From contig NZ_FMHW01000002.1 in the NCBI RefSeq assembly GCF_900090325.1, positions 1,984,001 through 2,048,000 of the forward strand: DNA of 64,000 bases. Direction: 5' to 3'. Shown piece after piece: positions 8,739 to 16,275 of the stretch. The DNA is from Micromonospora pallida. Its GTDB lineage: Bacteria > Actinomycetota > Actinomycetes > Mycobacteriales > Micromonosporaceae. Every line of letters starts with the position of its first letter. Positions within the stretch are counted from its first letter, which is position 1. Below the pieces are notes generated by a model, which saw nothing but the letters and a program-made list of their open reading frames with translations, was not told the DNA's origin and did not search any database. The position numbers and the translations under genes are program-made.

Positions 8739-9704
8739 ATGAGCGCCGACCCCTTGGAGATCCACCTGGACGAGCGGGACCTCGCCCGGAGCCTGCGCGA
8801 GGACGTCCGGGCCGGCTTGACCGCCAACCCGAAGTGGCTGCCGCCGAAGTGGTTCTACGACGCCCGGGGCAGCGAGCTGTTCGAGGAGATCACCCGGCTG
8901 CCGGAGTACTACCCGACCCGGGCAGAACGGGCCGCGCTGGTGCGGCACGCCGCCCGGATCGCCGAGGTGACCGAGGCGAAGACCCTGATCGAGCTGGGTT
9001 CCGGCTCGTCGGAGAAGACCCGGCTGCTGCTCGACGCGCTCAGCGACCAGGGCACCCTCGGCACCTTCGCCCCGCTGGACGTGTCGGTGAGCGCGCTGCG
9101 CCAGTCCACCGCCACCCTCGCCGCCGACTACCCCCGGCTGCGGGTACGCGGCATCGTCGGGGACTTCACCCGGCACCTGGACCGGCTGCCCACCGGCGGC
9201 CGGCGACTGGTCGCCTTTCTCGGTGGCACCATCGGCAACCTGCTTCCCGACGAGCGGGCCGCCTTCCTCGGCGCGATGCGCGCCGCGCTGGAGACCGGGG
9301 ACTGGCTGCTGCTCGGCACCGACCTGGTCAAGGACCCGGCGATCATCGTTCCCGCCTACGACGACGCCGCCGGGGTGACCGCCGAGTTCGACCGCAACGT
9401 GCTGCGGGTGGTCAACCGCGAGCTGGGCGCCGACTTCGTGCCCGAGAAGTTCCGGCACGTGGCCCACTGGGACGCCGAGCGGGAGTGGATCGAGATGCGT
9501 CTGCGGGCCCAGCGGCCGATGCGGGTTCGGGTGCTCGACCTCACCGTCGACTTCGCCGAGGGGGAGGACCTGCGGACCGAGGTGTCGGCGAAGTTCCGCC
9601 CGGACGGGGTGGCCGCCGAGCTGGCCGCCGCCGGCTTCACCGCCGAGGAGTTCTGGACCGACCCGGACGGGCTCTTCGGTCTCACCCTGGCCCGGGCCTG
9701 CTGA
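8739..9704 (+). CDS. egtD: L-histidine N(alpha)-methyltransferase EgtD
   Basis: 321 residues, the full family length. It trimethylates histidine to hercynine with SAM, the first committed ergothioneine step. Signatures: PKWLPPKWFYDARGSELFEEI, TRLPEYYPTRAE, LIELGSGSSEKTRLLLDAL (SAM loop), FLGGTIGNL, LLGTDLVKD, VNRELGADF and a C-terminal EVSAKFRPDGV. GGGAAAGGGACAACC precedes the ATG. It is the last gene of egtABCD; the PLP lyase egtE does not follow, so the C-S lyase step must be encoded elsewhere or done by another enzyme. Confidence 0.95.
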   Translation: MSADPLEIHLDERDLARSLREDVRAGLTANPKWLPPKWFYDARGSELFEEITRLPEYYPTRAERAALVRHAARIAEVTEAKTLIELGSGSSEKTRLLLDALSDQGTLGTFAPLDVSVSALRQSTATLAADYPRLRVRGIVGDFTRHLDRLPTGGRRLVAFLGGTIGNLLPDERAAFLGAMRAALETGDWLLLGTDLVKDPAIIVPAYDDAAGVTAEFDRNVLRVVNRELGADFVPEKFRHVAHWDAEREWIEMRLRAQRPMRVRVLDLTVDFAEGEDLRTEVSAKFRPDGVAAELAAAGFTAEEFWTDPDGLFGLTLARAC

Positions 9705-9770
9705 GCGTTTCCGCTGCCTGTGACCCACCCGATGGTAGCGACCACGACATGATCGGGTAGGCTTGCCGGC

Positions 9771-9862
9771 GCGAAGGGGAGTAGCCCCCAATGTCGTGGT
9801 CGACACACTGATGCTCCGGCATCCGGCCACGCGGCCCCGTCCCGGGGCGGGCGAGACCTTCG
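9771..9862 (+). promoter_or_regulatory. yybP-ykoY (Mn2+) riboswitch aptamer
   Basis: The conserved blocks appear in order: GAAGGGGAGUAGCC (9773-9786), GUCGACACACUGAUGC, GGCAUCC, and GGCGAGACCUUCG (9850-9862). P1 is formed by CGAAG at 9772-9776 with CUUCG at 9858-9862. It precedes a TMEM165/GDT1 gene, the class of Mn2+/Ca2+ exporter most often controlled by this riboswitch. The family senses Mn2+ and turns genes on. Identification is by consensus recognition, not by a covariance model. Confidence 0.85.
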
Positions 9863-9927
9863 ACTCAGGCTGTCAACAGCCGGGTCGAGGGCGCCCCTGT
9901 TCCTCCTCCCGGCCTGATCCGGAAGGA
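9861..9927 (+). promoter_or_regulatory. Riboswitch expression platform: alternative hairpin and RBS-sequestering hairpin
   Basis: Hairpin A pairs 9861-9866 and 9868-9872 with 9877-9887 (GGCUG-UCAA-CAGCC core); its 5' strand shares 9861-9862 with P1, so both cannot form. Hairpin B pairs 9904-9907 and 9909-9912 with 9919-9922 and 9924-9927, one C/A mismatch. It buries the complete GGAAGGA ribosome site of the transporter gene. No U-tract is seen, so control is likely at translation. Confidence 0.6.
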
Positions 9928-9932
9928 CGCCC

Positions 9933-10520
9933 ATGGAGGGCTTTCTCGTCGCGCTGGCGGTCAGCTTCGGCGTGATCTTCGTTGCCGAGCTGGGGGACAA
10001 GTCCCAGCTCATGGCCCTGACCTTCGCCACGCGGTTCAAGACGGTCCCGGTGCTGATCGGGATCACCGTCGCCACCGCCGTGGTCCACCTCGTGTCGGTC
10101 GCCATCGGCTACGGCCTCGGCGCGACCCTGCCCACCGGGTGGATCGCCCTCGTCGCCGGTATCGCCTTCCTCGGCTTCGGCGCGTGGACGCTGCGCGGGG
10201 ACACCCTCACCGAGGAGGAGAAGCGCAAGGCCGAGCGGAGCACCAAGTCGGCGGTGTTCGCCGTGGGCGTGGCGTTCTTCCTCGCCGAGCTGGGTGACAA
10301 GACCATGCTCGCCACCATCACCCTGGCCACCCAGTACGGCTGGTTCGGCACCTGGATCGGCTCGACCATCGGTATGGTCGCCGCCGACGCGCTCGCCATC
10401 GTGGTCGGCCGGATGCTGGGCCGCAAGCTCCCGGAGAAGACCATCAAGTACGGCGCCGCGATCCTCTTCGCGATCTGCGGCCTCTGGCTGATTCTCGACG
10501 CGGTCAACCAACTCACCTGA
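9933..10520 (+). CDS. TMEM165/GDT1-family (UPF0016) cation transporter
   Basis: 195 residues with about six transmembrane helices in two homologous halves. Each half carries the signature acidic motif: AELGDKSQLMAL near residue 20 and AELGDKTMLATI near residue 118. Members export Mn2+ (or exchange Ca2+/Mn2+ for H+). The Mn2+ riboswitch in its leader makes a manganese efflux role the best reading. GGAAGGA at 9921-9927 sits 5 nt before the ATG. The gene is convergent with, and overlaps by 8 nt, the MFS gene on the other strand. Confidence 0.92.
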   Translation: MEGFLVALAVSFGVIFVAELGDKSQLMALTFATRFKTVPVLIGITVATAVVHLVSVAIGYGLGATLPTGWIALVAGIAFLGFGAWTLRGDTLTEEEKRKAERSTKSAVFAVGVAFFLAELGDKTMLATITLATQYGWFGTWIGSTIGMVAADALAIVVGRMLGRKLPEKTIKYGAAILFAICGLWLILDAVNQLT

Positions 10521-11832
10521 TCGGCCCCTCGTTGCCCACCGGGCCGTTTTCTCGGCTCGTCCCGTCCGGGGCGAAGGCCACCTCCCGTTGCCGGGAGGTG
10601 GCCTTCCTGCTGAGCACCTGGGCGAGGAGCAGGGTGATGATGCCGGCCACGACAACGGTGAGCAGGCCGACGCGCAGGCTGGTCAGGTCGGCGACGGAGC
10701 CGACCAGGGGCGGAGAAAGCAGGAAGCCGGCGCGCAGCAGCCAGCTGACGATGGTCAGGCCAGTGCCCGGGGACAGGCCGGGCAGTTCGTCGGCGGTGTG
10801 CATGGCGGCGGGCACGAGGGTGGCGAAGCCCAGCCCGGCGAAGGCGAACCCACCCAACGTGGTGCCCACGGTGGGCACGGCCAGGGCGGCGCCCATACCG
10901 ACGGCGGCGAGCGCCGCGCCGGCTTGGGCGACGGCGCGCTGGCCGAAACGGTCCACGACGCGGTCGCCCGCCAGGCGGCCGAGGGTCATGGCTCCCTGGA
11001 ACGCCACGACCGCCAGACCGGCGACGGCGGCGCCGGTGTGCAGATAGTCGCTCAGGTAGATGGCGCCCCAGGACGCGCCGGCATCCTCCACCAAGGCCCC
11101 GCAGGCGGCCAGCGCGCTCAGCGCGGCGAGCATCCGCACGGCGGGGCCGGCGAGCGAGCGTCGGCCCGGGTGATGGTGTGCGGGCGGCGCGCCGGGATGC
11201 CCGTCGACGGCGGCAACGTCCTCAGCCTCGGTGGCTCGCTCGGCGTCCTCCGGTCCGGGCAGCAGGAAGCGGTAGGCGACCAGGGCGACGAGGCTGAACG
11301 TCACGGCCGAGATCCCCAGGTGAATGGTGAGGGGAACGTCGAGGCCGGCGGCGGCCGAGCCCATCAGGCCGCCGAGTACCGCGCCGATGCTCCACACCCC
11401 GTGCAGCGAGTTGAGGATCGAACGCCGGTAGCGGCGCTGCACGCGCAGGCCGTGGGCGTTCTGCGCCACGTCGACGATCGAGTCGAGGGCGCCGACGACG
11501 AACAGCACGGCGCCGAGAGCGAACCAGTTCGGCGCTGCGGGGATGGCCAGCGTCGCGCTGGTGGTGATGACGATGCCGAACGCCGCCAGCCGGGCGGAGC
11601 GAAAGCGGCGGATGGCGGCACCAGCGAGCAGCCCGGCCAGCAGGGCGCCGATCGAGTAGCCGGCCAGGGCGGTGCCGAGCACGGCGTTGCTCAGCCCGAG
11701 GTCGGCCTTGATCTGCGGATAGCGCGGGACGACGTTGAAGAACACGGCGCCGTTGGTGAGGAACAGCGCGGCGACGGCGGCGCGGGCCCGGCGCACCTGG
11801 CGGGGCGGCGGGGCCAGGGTGGAGGCGGACAC
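10513..11832 (-). CDS. MFS transporter
   Basis: 439 residues, about 12 transmembrane helices, with the MFS pattern of two six-helix halves separated by a charged, His-rich loop (HPGAPPAHHHPGRRS). The N-terminus reads ALFLTNGAVFFNVVPRYPQI and GYSIGALLAGLLAG; a second MFS motif A-like loop is GRLAGDRVVDRFGQ. It resembles sugar or drug efflux permeases of the YbjJ/FucP-like group; substrate unknown. The start is 49 nt from the stop of an upstream tetR in the same direction, so the two probably form a self-regulated efflux operon. Its last codons run through a terminator-like inverted repeat. Confidence 0.88.
   Translation of the reverse strand: MSASTLAPPPRQVRRARAAVAALFLTNGAVFFNVVPRYPQIKADLGLSNAVLGTALAGYSIGALLAGLLAGAAIRRFRSARLAAFGIVITTSATLAIPAAPNWFALGAVLFVVGALDSIVDVAQNAHGLRVQRRYRRSILNSLHGVWSIGAVLGGLMGSAAAGLDVPLTIHLGISAVTFSLVALVAYRFLLPGPEDAERATEAEDVAAVDGHPGAPPAHHHPGRRSLAGPAVRMLAALSALAACGALVEDAGASWGAIYLSDYLHTGAAVAGLAVVAFQGAMTLGRLAGDRVVDRFGQRAVAQAGAALAAVGMGAALAVPTVGTTLGGFAFAGLGFATLVPAAMHTADELPGLSPGTGLTIVSWLLRAGFLLSPPLVGSVADLTSLRVGLLTVVVAGIITLLLAQVLSRKATSRQREVAFAPDGTSRENGPVGNEGPIR
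10574..10605. terminator. Perfect 14-bp inverted repeat, likely terminator of the GDT1 gene
   Basis: AAGGCCACCTCCCG (10574-10587), loop TTGC, and its exact complement (10592-10605). It begins 54 nt after the GDT1 stop and lies inside the last 31 codons of the convergent MFS gene, which reads through it. Confidence 0.6.
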
Positions 11833-11881
11833 GGCGATCTCCCGGTGCGTGCAGGAATGAGGTGGGACGTGCGCCGACGGG

Positions 11882-12463
11882 TCAGCGCAGGTACCGCTCG
11901 ATGGCGTGGCGGACCTGCGCAGGCGTCATGGGGTCCGTCGACAGCGCGCTGTGCAGCGTCAGGCCTTCGATCAGGGCGTCGAGCTCGCGGGCGGTGGTCG
12001 GGTCGAAGTGGCGCTCCAGGGCTTGGCGGCTGCGCTGCATCCATGCCTGCGTGACGGTGCGTAGGGCCTGGTTACGCGCCGCCGCCGTGTACAGCTCCAC
12101 GGCCAGCACGAGGTCGTCCTGGGGCCCGCCGATCAGGTCGTCGCACACCAACGCGATCACCGCCTCGATTGCGGCGTCGCGGTCGGCGGCGGATGCCAGC
12201 CGCTGGTCGAACACGGCGGCAGCTGCGGTGGCGTGCCGGGTGAACGCCGCCACGAGGATCTCGTCAAGGCTGGTGAAGTGGTAGGTCATCGACCCCAACG
12301 GCACGTCGGCGACACGGGCGATCTCCCGATGCGTGGTGCCGACCACGCCACGCTCGGCGATCACGGTGAGGGCCGCGTCGATCAGACGGTCGCGGCGATT
12401 CGGGTCGTGCCGGCGAGGTCGGCGTGGTGTCGACGTCCCACTGGTCGTGGGAGCCTCGCTCAT
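11882..12463 (-). CDS. TetR/AcrR-family regulator
   Basis: 193 residues. The N-terminal helix-turn-helix is clear: RRDRLIDAALTVIAERGVVG, THREIARVADVPLGSMTYHF, then TSLDEILVAAFTRHA. The C-terminal half is a ligand-binding helical domain. The ATG at 12463 fits the family; a frame extending to 12667 adds unrelated residues. It lies 49 nt upstream of the MFS gene on the same strand, with a 17-bp palindrome upstream at 12551-12567. It therefore probably represses itself and the pump. Its start codon overlaps the stop (ATGA) of a small ORF that encodes an acetyltransferase-like tail. Confidence 0.88.
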   Translation of the reverse strand: MSEAPTTSGTSTPRRPRRHDPNRRDRLIDAALTVIAERGVVGTTHREIARVADVPLGSMTYHFTSLDEILVAAFTRHATAAAAVFDQRLASAADRDAAIEAVIALVCDDLIGGPQDDLVLAVELYTAAARNQALRTVTQAWMQRSRQALERHFDPTTARELDALIEGLTLHSALSTDPMTPAQVRHAIERYLR

Positions 12464-12540
12464 GGCGCACCGGCCCCGATGGCGCGTACCACGCGGGCCG
12501 GATTGCCCACCGCGACGAACTCGTCGCTGCCAACCATCAT
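12460..12540 (-). pseudogene. Remnant of a hexapeptide acetyltransferase C-terminus (26 codons)
   Basis: The frame from the ATG at 12540 reads MMVGSDEFVAVGNPARVVRA and ends after six more residues at a TGA that overlaps the tetR ATG. The segment VGNPARVVR is the hallmark end of left-handed beta-helix (LbH) O-acetyltransferases. Nothing of the upstream coils remains. It may be the scar of a deletion that left an overlapping acetyltransferase-tetR junction, or it may now act as a short leader coupled to tetR translation. Confidence 0.45.
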
Positions 12541-12550
12541 GGGTACGACC

Positions 12551-12567
12551 GTACACAGGATGTGTAC
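12551..12567. promoter_or_regulatory. Probable TetR operator palindrome
   Basis: GTACAC-AGGAT-GTGTAC is a perfect 6-bp dyad, followed at 12567-12575 by GTAC...GTAC-type half sites (CGCACGTACAT). It lies about 90 nt upstream of the tetR start at 12463. Confidence 0.5.
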
Positions 12568-12683
12568 GCACGTACATAGGGCGCCGAGGTCCACGTCCCG
12601 AGGATGGTCTTCCGACGGAAGGGTCCGTCGTCCGGCGGTGGGACCCCGCTCGGCCGGGCAGCTTCACCGCCGGGTCCGGCGGC

Positions 12684-13367
12684 TCACGACGGACGCGTGG
12701 TGCCGTGCACCGCCAGCGCGTCGAGGATCAGATCGAGGCCGAATTCGAACTGCCCGCCGAAGTGGTAGCCGGGCTGCTGGACGTGCTGCGTGGCGAGTTC
12801 GACCAGATGCGGGTACTCGCCGGCCGCGAAACTCTCCATGATCGTTTCCGTGACCGCGTTGGCGGAGTCCGCGTTGTCGAACGGCAGCGACGCCTCCTGG
12901 AGCACGAAGCCGTAGACGTACGCGTCGACCAGCGCGTACGCGTGGGCCGTCATCTGCAACGAGAAGCCCCCGGCCCGCAGCGTGCCCAGCATGGCGTCGT
13001 GATGGCGCAGGGTGGCCGGCCCGGGACTGGTCCGGCTTTCGACCAGGGCCAACGCCCAGGGATGCCGGGTGAGAACCGTGCGGGCCGAGAGCGAGCGCCG
13101 ACGCACCTCGGCACGCCAGTCGCCGCCGACCTTCGGCAGTTCGATCTCTGCGAAGACCCCGTCGACGAGGGCGTCGAGGAGCTCGTCCTTGTTCTGGATG
13201 TAGTGGTACAGCGACATCGGCTTGGCGTCCAGTTCCGCAGCCAGCGACCGCATGGTCAACCCTCCCAGGCCGCGCGCGTCGGCGATGCCGACCGCAGCCT
13301 GCAACACCCGCTCGCGGCTGAGCTGCCGTACTGGTTCGCCCGACTCCCGGGCCCGTCTTCCTGGCAT
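12684..13367 (-). CDS. TetR-family regulator with TetR_C-type domain
   Basis: 227 residues. Helix-turn-helix: LSRERVLQAAVGIADARGLG, LTMRSLAAELDAKPMSLYHY, NKDELLDALVDGVF. The C-terminal domain (VLTRHPWALALVESR, ALVDAYVYGFVLQEASLPF, FEFGLDLILDAL) matches the TetR_C_1 type known from tetracycline-like repressors. It diverges from a DUF4386-like membrane gene; two copies of ACTTAGTAC sit between them, so the membrane protein is the likely target. The ligand is unknown. Confidence 0.9.
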   Translation of the reverse strand: MPGRRARESGEPVRQLSRERVLQAAVGIADARGLGGLTMRSLAAELDAKPMSLYHYIQNKDELLDALVDGVFAEIELPKVGGDWRAEVRRRSLSARTVLTRHPWALALVESRTSPGPATLRHHDAMLGTLRAGGFSLQMTAHAYALVDAYVYGFVLQEASLPFDNADSANAVTETIMESFAAGEYPHLVELATQHVQQPGYHFGGQFEFGLDLILDALAVHGTTRPS

Positions 13368-13400
13368 TGCGTTGACCCCCCCTTGCCACCCAAGGTTATC

Positions 13401-13425
13401 GTACTTAGTACCCCTTACTTAGTAC
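13401..13425. promoter_or_regulatory. Probable operator: two ACTTAGTAC copies 14 bp apart
   Basis: GTACTTAGTAC at 13401-13411 and ACTTAGTAC at 13417-13425 lie in the divergent gap between the TetR gene and the membrane protein gene. The first is itself an imperfect palindrome (GTAC...GTAC). Confidence 0.5.
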
Positions 13426-13443
13426 GAAGCCTTGGAGGCGAAG

Positions 13444-14736
13444 ATGTCCCTCCGCGTTGCCGGCAGACTCGTCGGCGCGTTCTTCCTGTTGGCGTTCGTC
13501 TGCTACGGCATCGGCAGCGCTCTCGCCGGGCAGTTCGCCGGGACGGCGCTCGTGGTGCTGAACTCCGTCATGGTGGTGGCCATCGGCGTGCTGGTCTTTC
13601 GGGCGCTGCGCCGACCGCAACCGGGAAGCGCCTGGACGTACCTCGTCGCGCGTGGCGTGGAGGCGTTCCTGCTCACCGCCGGGATCGTCCTGCTGGACCG
13701 GGTCGGGGCCGGCGCGGCCGACATCGCCTACCAGGTGGCCATGTTGTCGCTGGCGCTGGGCAGTCTGCCGCTCTGCCTGGCGCTCCGTCGGCGGCGCTGG
13801 CTGCCGAGTTGGCTGGCGATCTGGGGACTCGGCGGATACCTGCTGCTGGCGACGGGCGCGGCCGCAGAGCTGATGGGGGCCAGGGTCGGACTCGTGCTGG
13901 CGATCCCGGGAGGCCTTTTCGAGATCGTCTTCGGTCTGCTGTTGCTTGCTCGCGGCTTCGCCCCGTCCACCGTGGCGCATCCGGGCGCCACCCTCGACGG
14001 GGCGTCGAGCGCGGAGGCGGGCGGCGACTCCCGGGCGAGTCGGGCGGCGTTGGCCGCCGGGCTCGGCCTGCTGTTGATGGCGGTTCTCGCCGGGCTGGCC
14101 AACTTCGGCGTCGTAGAGCGGATGGTCTCCACCGACGCTGCCGGGACCACCACCCTTCTGCTGTCGAACGGGCGGGCGCTTGTCCTGGCCGTCGTCGCCC
14201 TGTGTGCGGTGGTCTGCCTCGACGTGCTGGTCGCTTGGGCGCTGCGGGCGTTCTTCGCCGACACGCACCGCACCGTCCCGCTGCTCTCGGCCTGGTGCCG
14301 CACCGTGTACGCGGTCGTCTTCGCTGTCGCGATCACACACCTGATCGCTGCCGCTGGTCTCCTGCGTGACGATCCGGCGACCGACCGGATCGGCCCCGGC
14401 GTGTACGCGCAGATCAGCGACTTCCAGGAGATCTGGAGCCTGGGTCTGATCCTGTTCGGCGTCCACCTGCTCCTGATCGGGTGGCTGGCGTGGCGGTCTC
14501 CGTCTGCGCCGACCTGGTTGGCGATGCTCGTGGCGATCGCCGGTGCCGGCTACCTCGCCGACTCGATCGGAGCACTGGTCTCGGCCGCGTACACGATCGA
14601 GGTCGCCGCAGTCACGTTCGGCGGTGAGGTCATCCTCATGGGGTGGCTGCTCGTGTTCGCCGCGCGCTTGCACAGCCCCCACCGGTCCGAAGTGGACGGT
14701 CGCGACGCCCGACAGGCGCAGCTGGGGGCGGCCTGA
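13444..14736 (+). CDS. Polytopic membrane protein with duplicated DUF4386-like halves
   Basis: 430 residues with about 12 hydrophobic helices. The second half carries FQEIWSLGLILFGVHLLLIGWL, the conserved core of DUF4386. The first half (GRLVGAFFLLAFVCYGIGSALAG, then a long run to GLFEIVFGLLLLARGF) looks like a divergent copy, giving a protein about twice the normal size. GGAGG at 13434-13438 favours the ATG at 13444 over the TTG at 13432. It is divergent from, and probably repressed by, the TetR at 12684. The function of DUF4386 is not known. Confidence 0.75.
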   Translation: MSLRVAGRLVGAFFLLAFVCYGIGSALAGQFAGTALVVLNSVMVVAIGVLVFRALRRPQPGSAWTYLVARGVEAFLLTAGIVLLDRVGAGAADIAYQVAMLSLALGSLPLCLALRRRRWLPSWLAIWGLGGYLLLATGAAAELMGARVGLVLAIPGGLFEIVFGLLLLARGFAPSTVAHPGATLDGASSAEAGGDSRASRAALAAGLGLLLMAVLAGLANFGVVERMVSTDAAGTTTLLLSNGRALVLAVVALCAVVCLDVLVAWALRAFFADTHRTVPLLSAWCRTVYAVVFAVAITHLIAAAGLLRDDPATDRIGPGVYAQISDFQEIWSLGLILFGVHLLLIGWLAWRSPSAPTWLAMLVAIAGAGYLADSIGALVSAAYTIEVAAVTFGGEVILMGWLLVFAARLHSPHRSEVDGRDARQAQLGAA

Positions 14737-14874
14737 GGGCCACCTCCGATCAGCGAGTTGCTCACCGGCTCTCACCGCCCGCTGGATTCTTCGGGACCAC
14801 CGATGTGGCCCGGCTGCCAGCCCGGGATTCCCAGCCGGTGAAGGCCGCGCCCGGAGCGGGGAACTGACTGGTGA

Positions 14875-15399
14875 TCAGGTGCTGATCCAGTACCGCCGGG
14901 TGGCGCCGAGTTCGGTGTCCCGGACGCCCTCGAGGGCGCCACCGCAGCGCTCGATCGTCTTCGCCGAGGCGACGTTGTCCACCTCGCAGGCGATCAGCAC
15001 CCGGTCCAGGCCGACTGCCCGTGCCTCGTCGAGCATTCGGCCCAGCGCCCAGGTGGCCAGGCCCCGCCGGCGCGCGGACGGCCGGATGCCGTAGCCGATG
15101 TGACCGGCGACCCGGAACAGGAAGTCGTCGAGTTCGTGCCGCAGCGCGATCCCGCCGAGCACCTGGTCGCCCTCGACGACCCAGCGGTACGTGCACGGCA
15201 CCCGGCCGGCTTCCAGCGGTCTCGTCCGGTCCGACTGATCAGCCAACCGGGCCACCCAGGCCGCGAACCCGGCCGGGGAGTCGACCTCGTCGGACGGCCG
15301 CAGCCCGAAACCGTCCTCGTGGACGCCGGGGCCCCACTCGCGGTGCGCGTCGAGCCAGGCGGCGTGCAGCCGGACGGTAGGCGCGATCAGTTCGGGCAC
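14875..15399 (-). CDS. GNAT-family N-acetyltransferase
   Basis: 174 residues, GTG start. The acetyl-CoA site is visible as IGYGIRPSARRRGLATWALGRML, and the preceding beta strands read YRWVVEGDQVLGGIALRHEL; the C-terminus has ACEVDNVASAKTIERCGG and RRYWI. This arrangement matches GNAT proteins annotated near protein-alanine or small-molecule acetyltransferases. The substrate cannot be predicted. No operon partner. Confidence 0.88.
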   Translation of the reverse strand: MPELIAPTVRLHAAWLDAHREWGPGVHEDGFGLRPSDEVDSPAGFAAWVARLADQSDRTRPLEAGRVPCTYRWVVEGDQVLGGIALRHELDDFLFRVAGHIGYGIRPSARRRGLATWALGRMLDEARAVGLDRVLIACEVDNVASAKTIERCGGALEGVRDTELGATRRYWIST

Positions 15400-15485
15400 C
15401 CGCCGACGGTAACGCCCCGCGCCCGTGCGTGATCGACCTGGTCGAGGCGGCGACTACCGGGGGCAACGGCGGGTAACGGTGGCCG

Positions 15486-15851
15486 GTGAGCCCGGAGGAG
15501 ATCCTGCGCGGGGGCGACCAGGTGGTCGTCGCCCTGGTGGAGGTCGCCGGGGCGGTGGTCATCTTCGTCGGCGCGTGTTGGGCGGCGGTGCGGTTCGTGG
15601 TCGAGGGACTGCGGCACCGTAGTGCCGCCGTGTTCACCCCGATCCGGCTCTCCCTGGGTCGCTTTCTCACCCTCGGGTTGGAGTTCCAGCTCGCGGCCGA
15701 CATCCTGCGGACGGCGATCTCCCCGACGTTTCCCCAGATCGGGCAGCTCGCGGCGATCGCCACTATCCGGACCGCGCTGAACTACTTCCTGCGTCGGGAG
15801 ATCGCCCAGGAGCAGCGGCAGGTCGGCGTTCCCGGCCGGTCCGAGCGGTGA
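15486..15851 (+). CDS. DUF1622 membrane protein
   Basis: 121 residues, GTG start, with three predicted helices. The N-terminal helix VVVALVEVAGAVVIFVGACWAAV and the conserved block IRLSLGRFLTLGLEFQLAADIL followed by ATIRTALNYFLRREI are typical of DUF1622. The ribosome site is weak. The stop overlaps the GTG of the next small membrane protein by 4 nt (GTGA), so they are translationally coupled. Function unknown. Confidence 0.85.
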   Translation: MSPEEILRGGDQVVVALVEVAGAVVIFVGACWAAVRFVVEGLRHRSAAVFTPIRLSLGRFLTLGLEFQLAADILRTAISPTFPQIGQLAAIATIRTALNYFLRREIAQEQRQVGVPGRSER

Positions 15852-16135
15852 TCCGCGCGGCGGTCACCGCGCTCGGGGCGGGCGCACCGCTCTGTGCCGG
15901 GGTGGTCCTGCTGGCCACCGGGGCGTGGCGTACCGCCCTGCGGATCCTGCTCGACCTGCTGACCGCCGCCGGGTTGCTGGGGTTGAGCGGAGCCCCGGGC
16001 TGGGGTGCCCTTGCCGGCGCGGCGTCCGTCGTCGCGTTGCGCCAGCTGCTCTGGGCAGCCCTGGCCGCGCCACCACCTGCCGCCGACGGCGTACCGGACC
16101 CGCACGACGACCCGGTGTCGGCCGCCCGGCGCTGA
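15848..16135 (+). CDS. Small hypothetical membrane protein
   Basis: 95 residues with two or three hydrophobic helices (ALGAGAPLCAGVVLLATGAW, ILLDLLTAAGLLGLSG, ALAGAASVVALRQLLWAAL) and a Pro/Asp-rich hydrophilic tail. It overlaps the DUF1622 gene by 4 nt and probably works with it. No family recognised. Confidence 0.6.
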   Translation: MIRAAVTALGAGAPLCAGVVLLATGAWRTALRILLDLLTAAGLLGLSGAPGWGALAGAASVVALRQLLWAALAAPPPAADGVPDPHDDPVSAARR

Positions 16136-16275
16136 CCGGCTCTGCGCCGACGGCCTCCGGGCGCGGGCCGACGGGCCGAAAACGACCCGCCGGCAACCAC
16201 CAGCGTCGGCAACGACCACCCGCGCCGTGCCAAGGGGGCGCCCGGCGCGGCGGACACGTGGCGTGGACGCGCCGG

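Noticed and set aside
10588..12054. 488-residue plus-strand frame opposite the MFS/TetR genes
   Set aside because: Composition is Gly/Gln/Arg-rich and it mirrors two well-supported genes.
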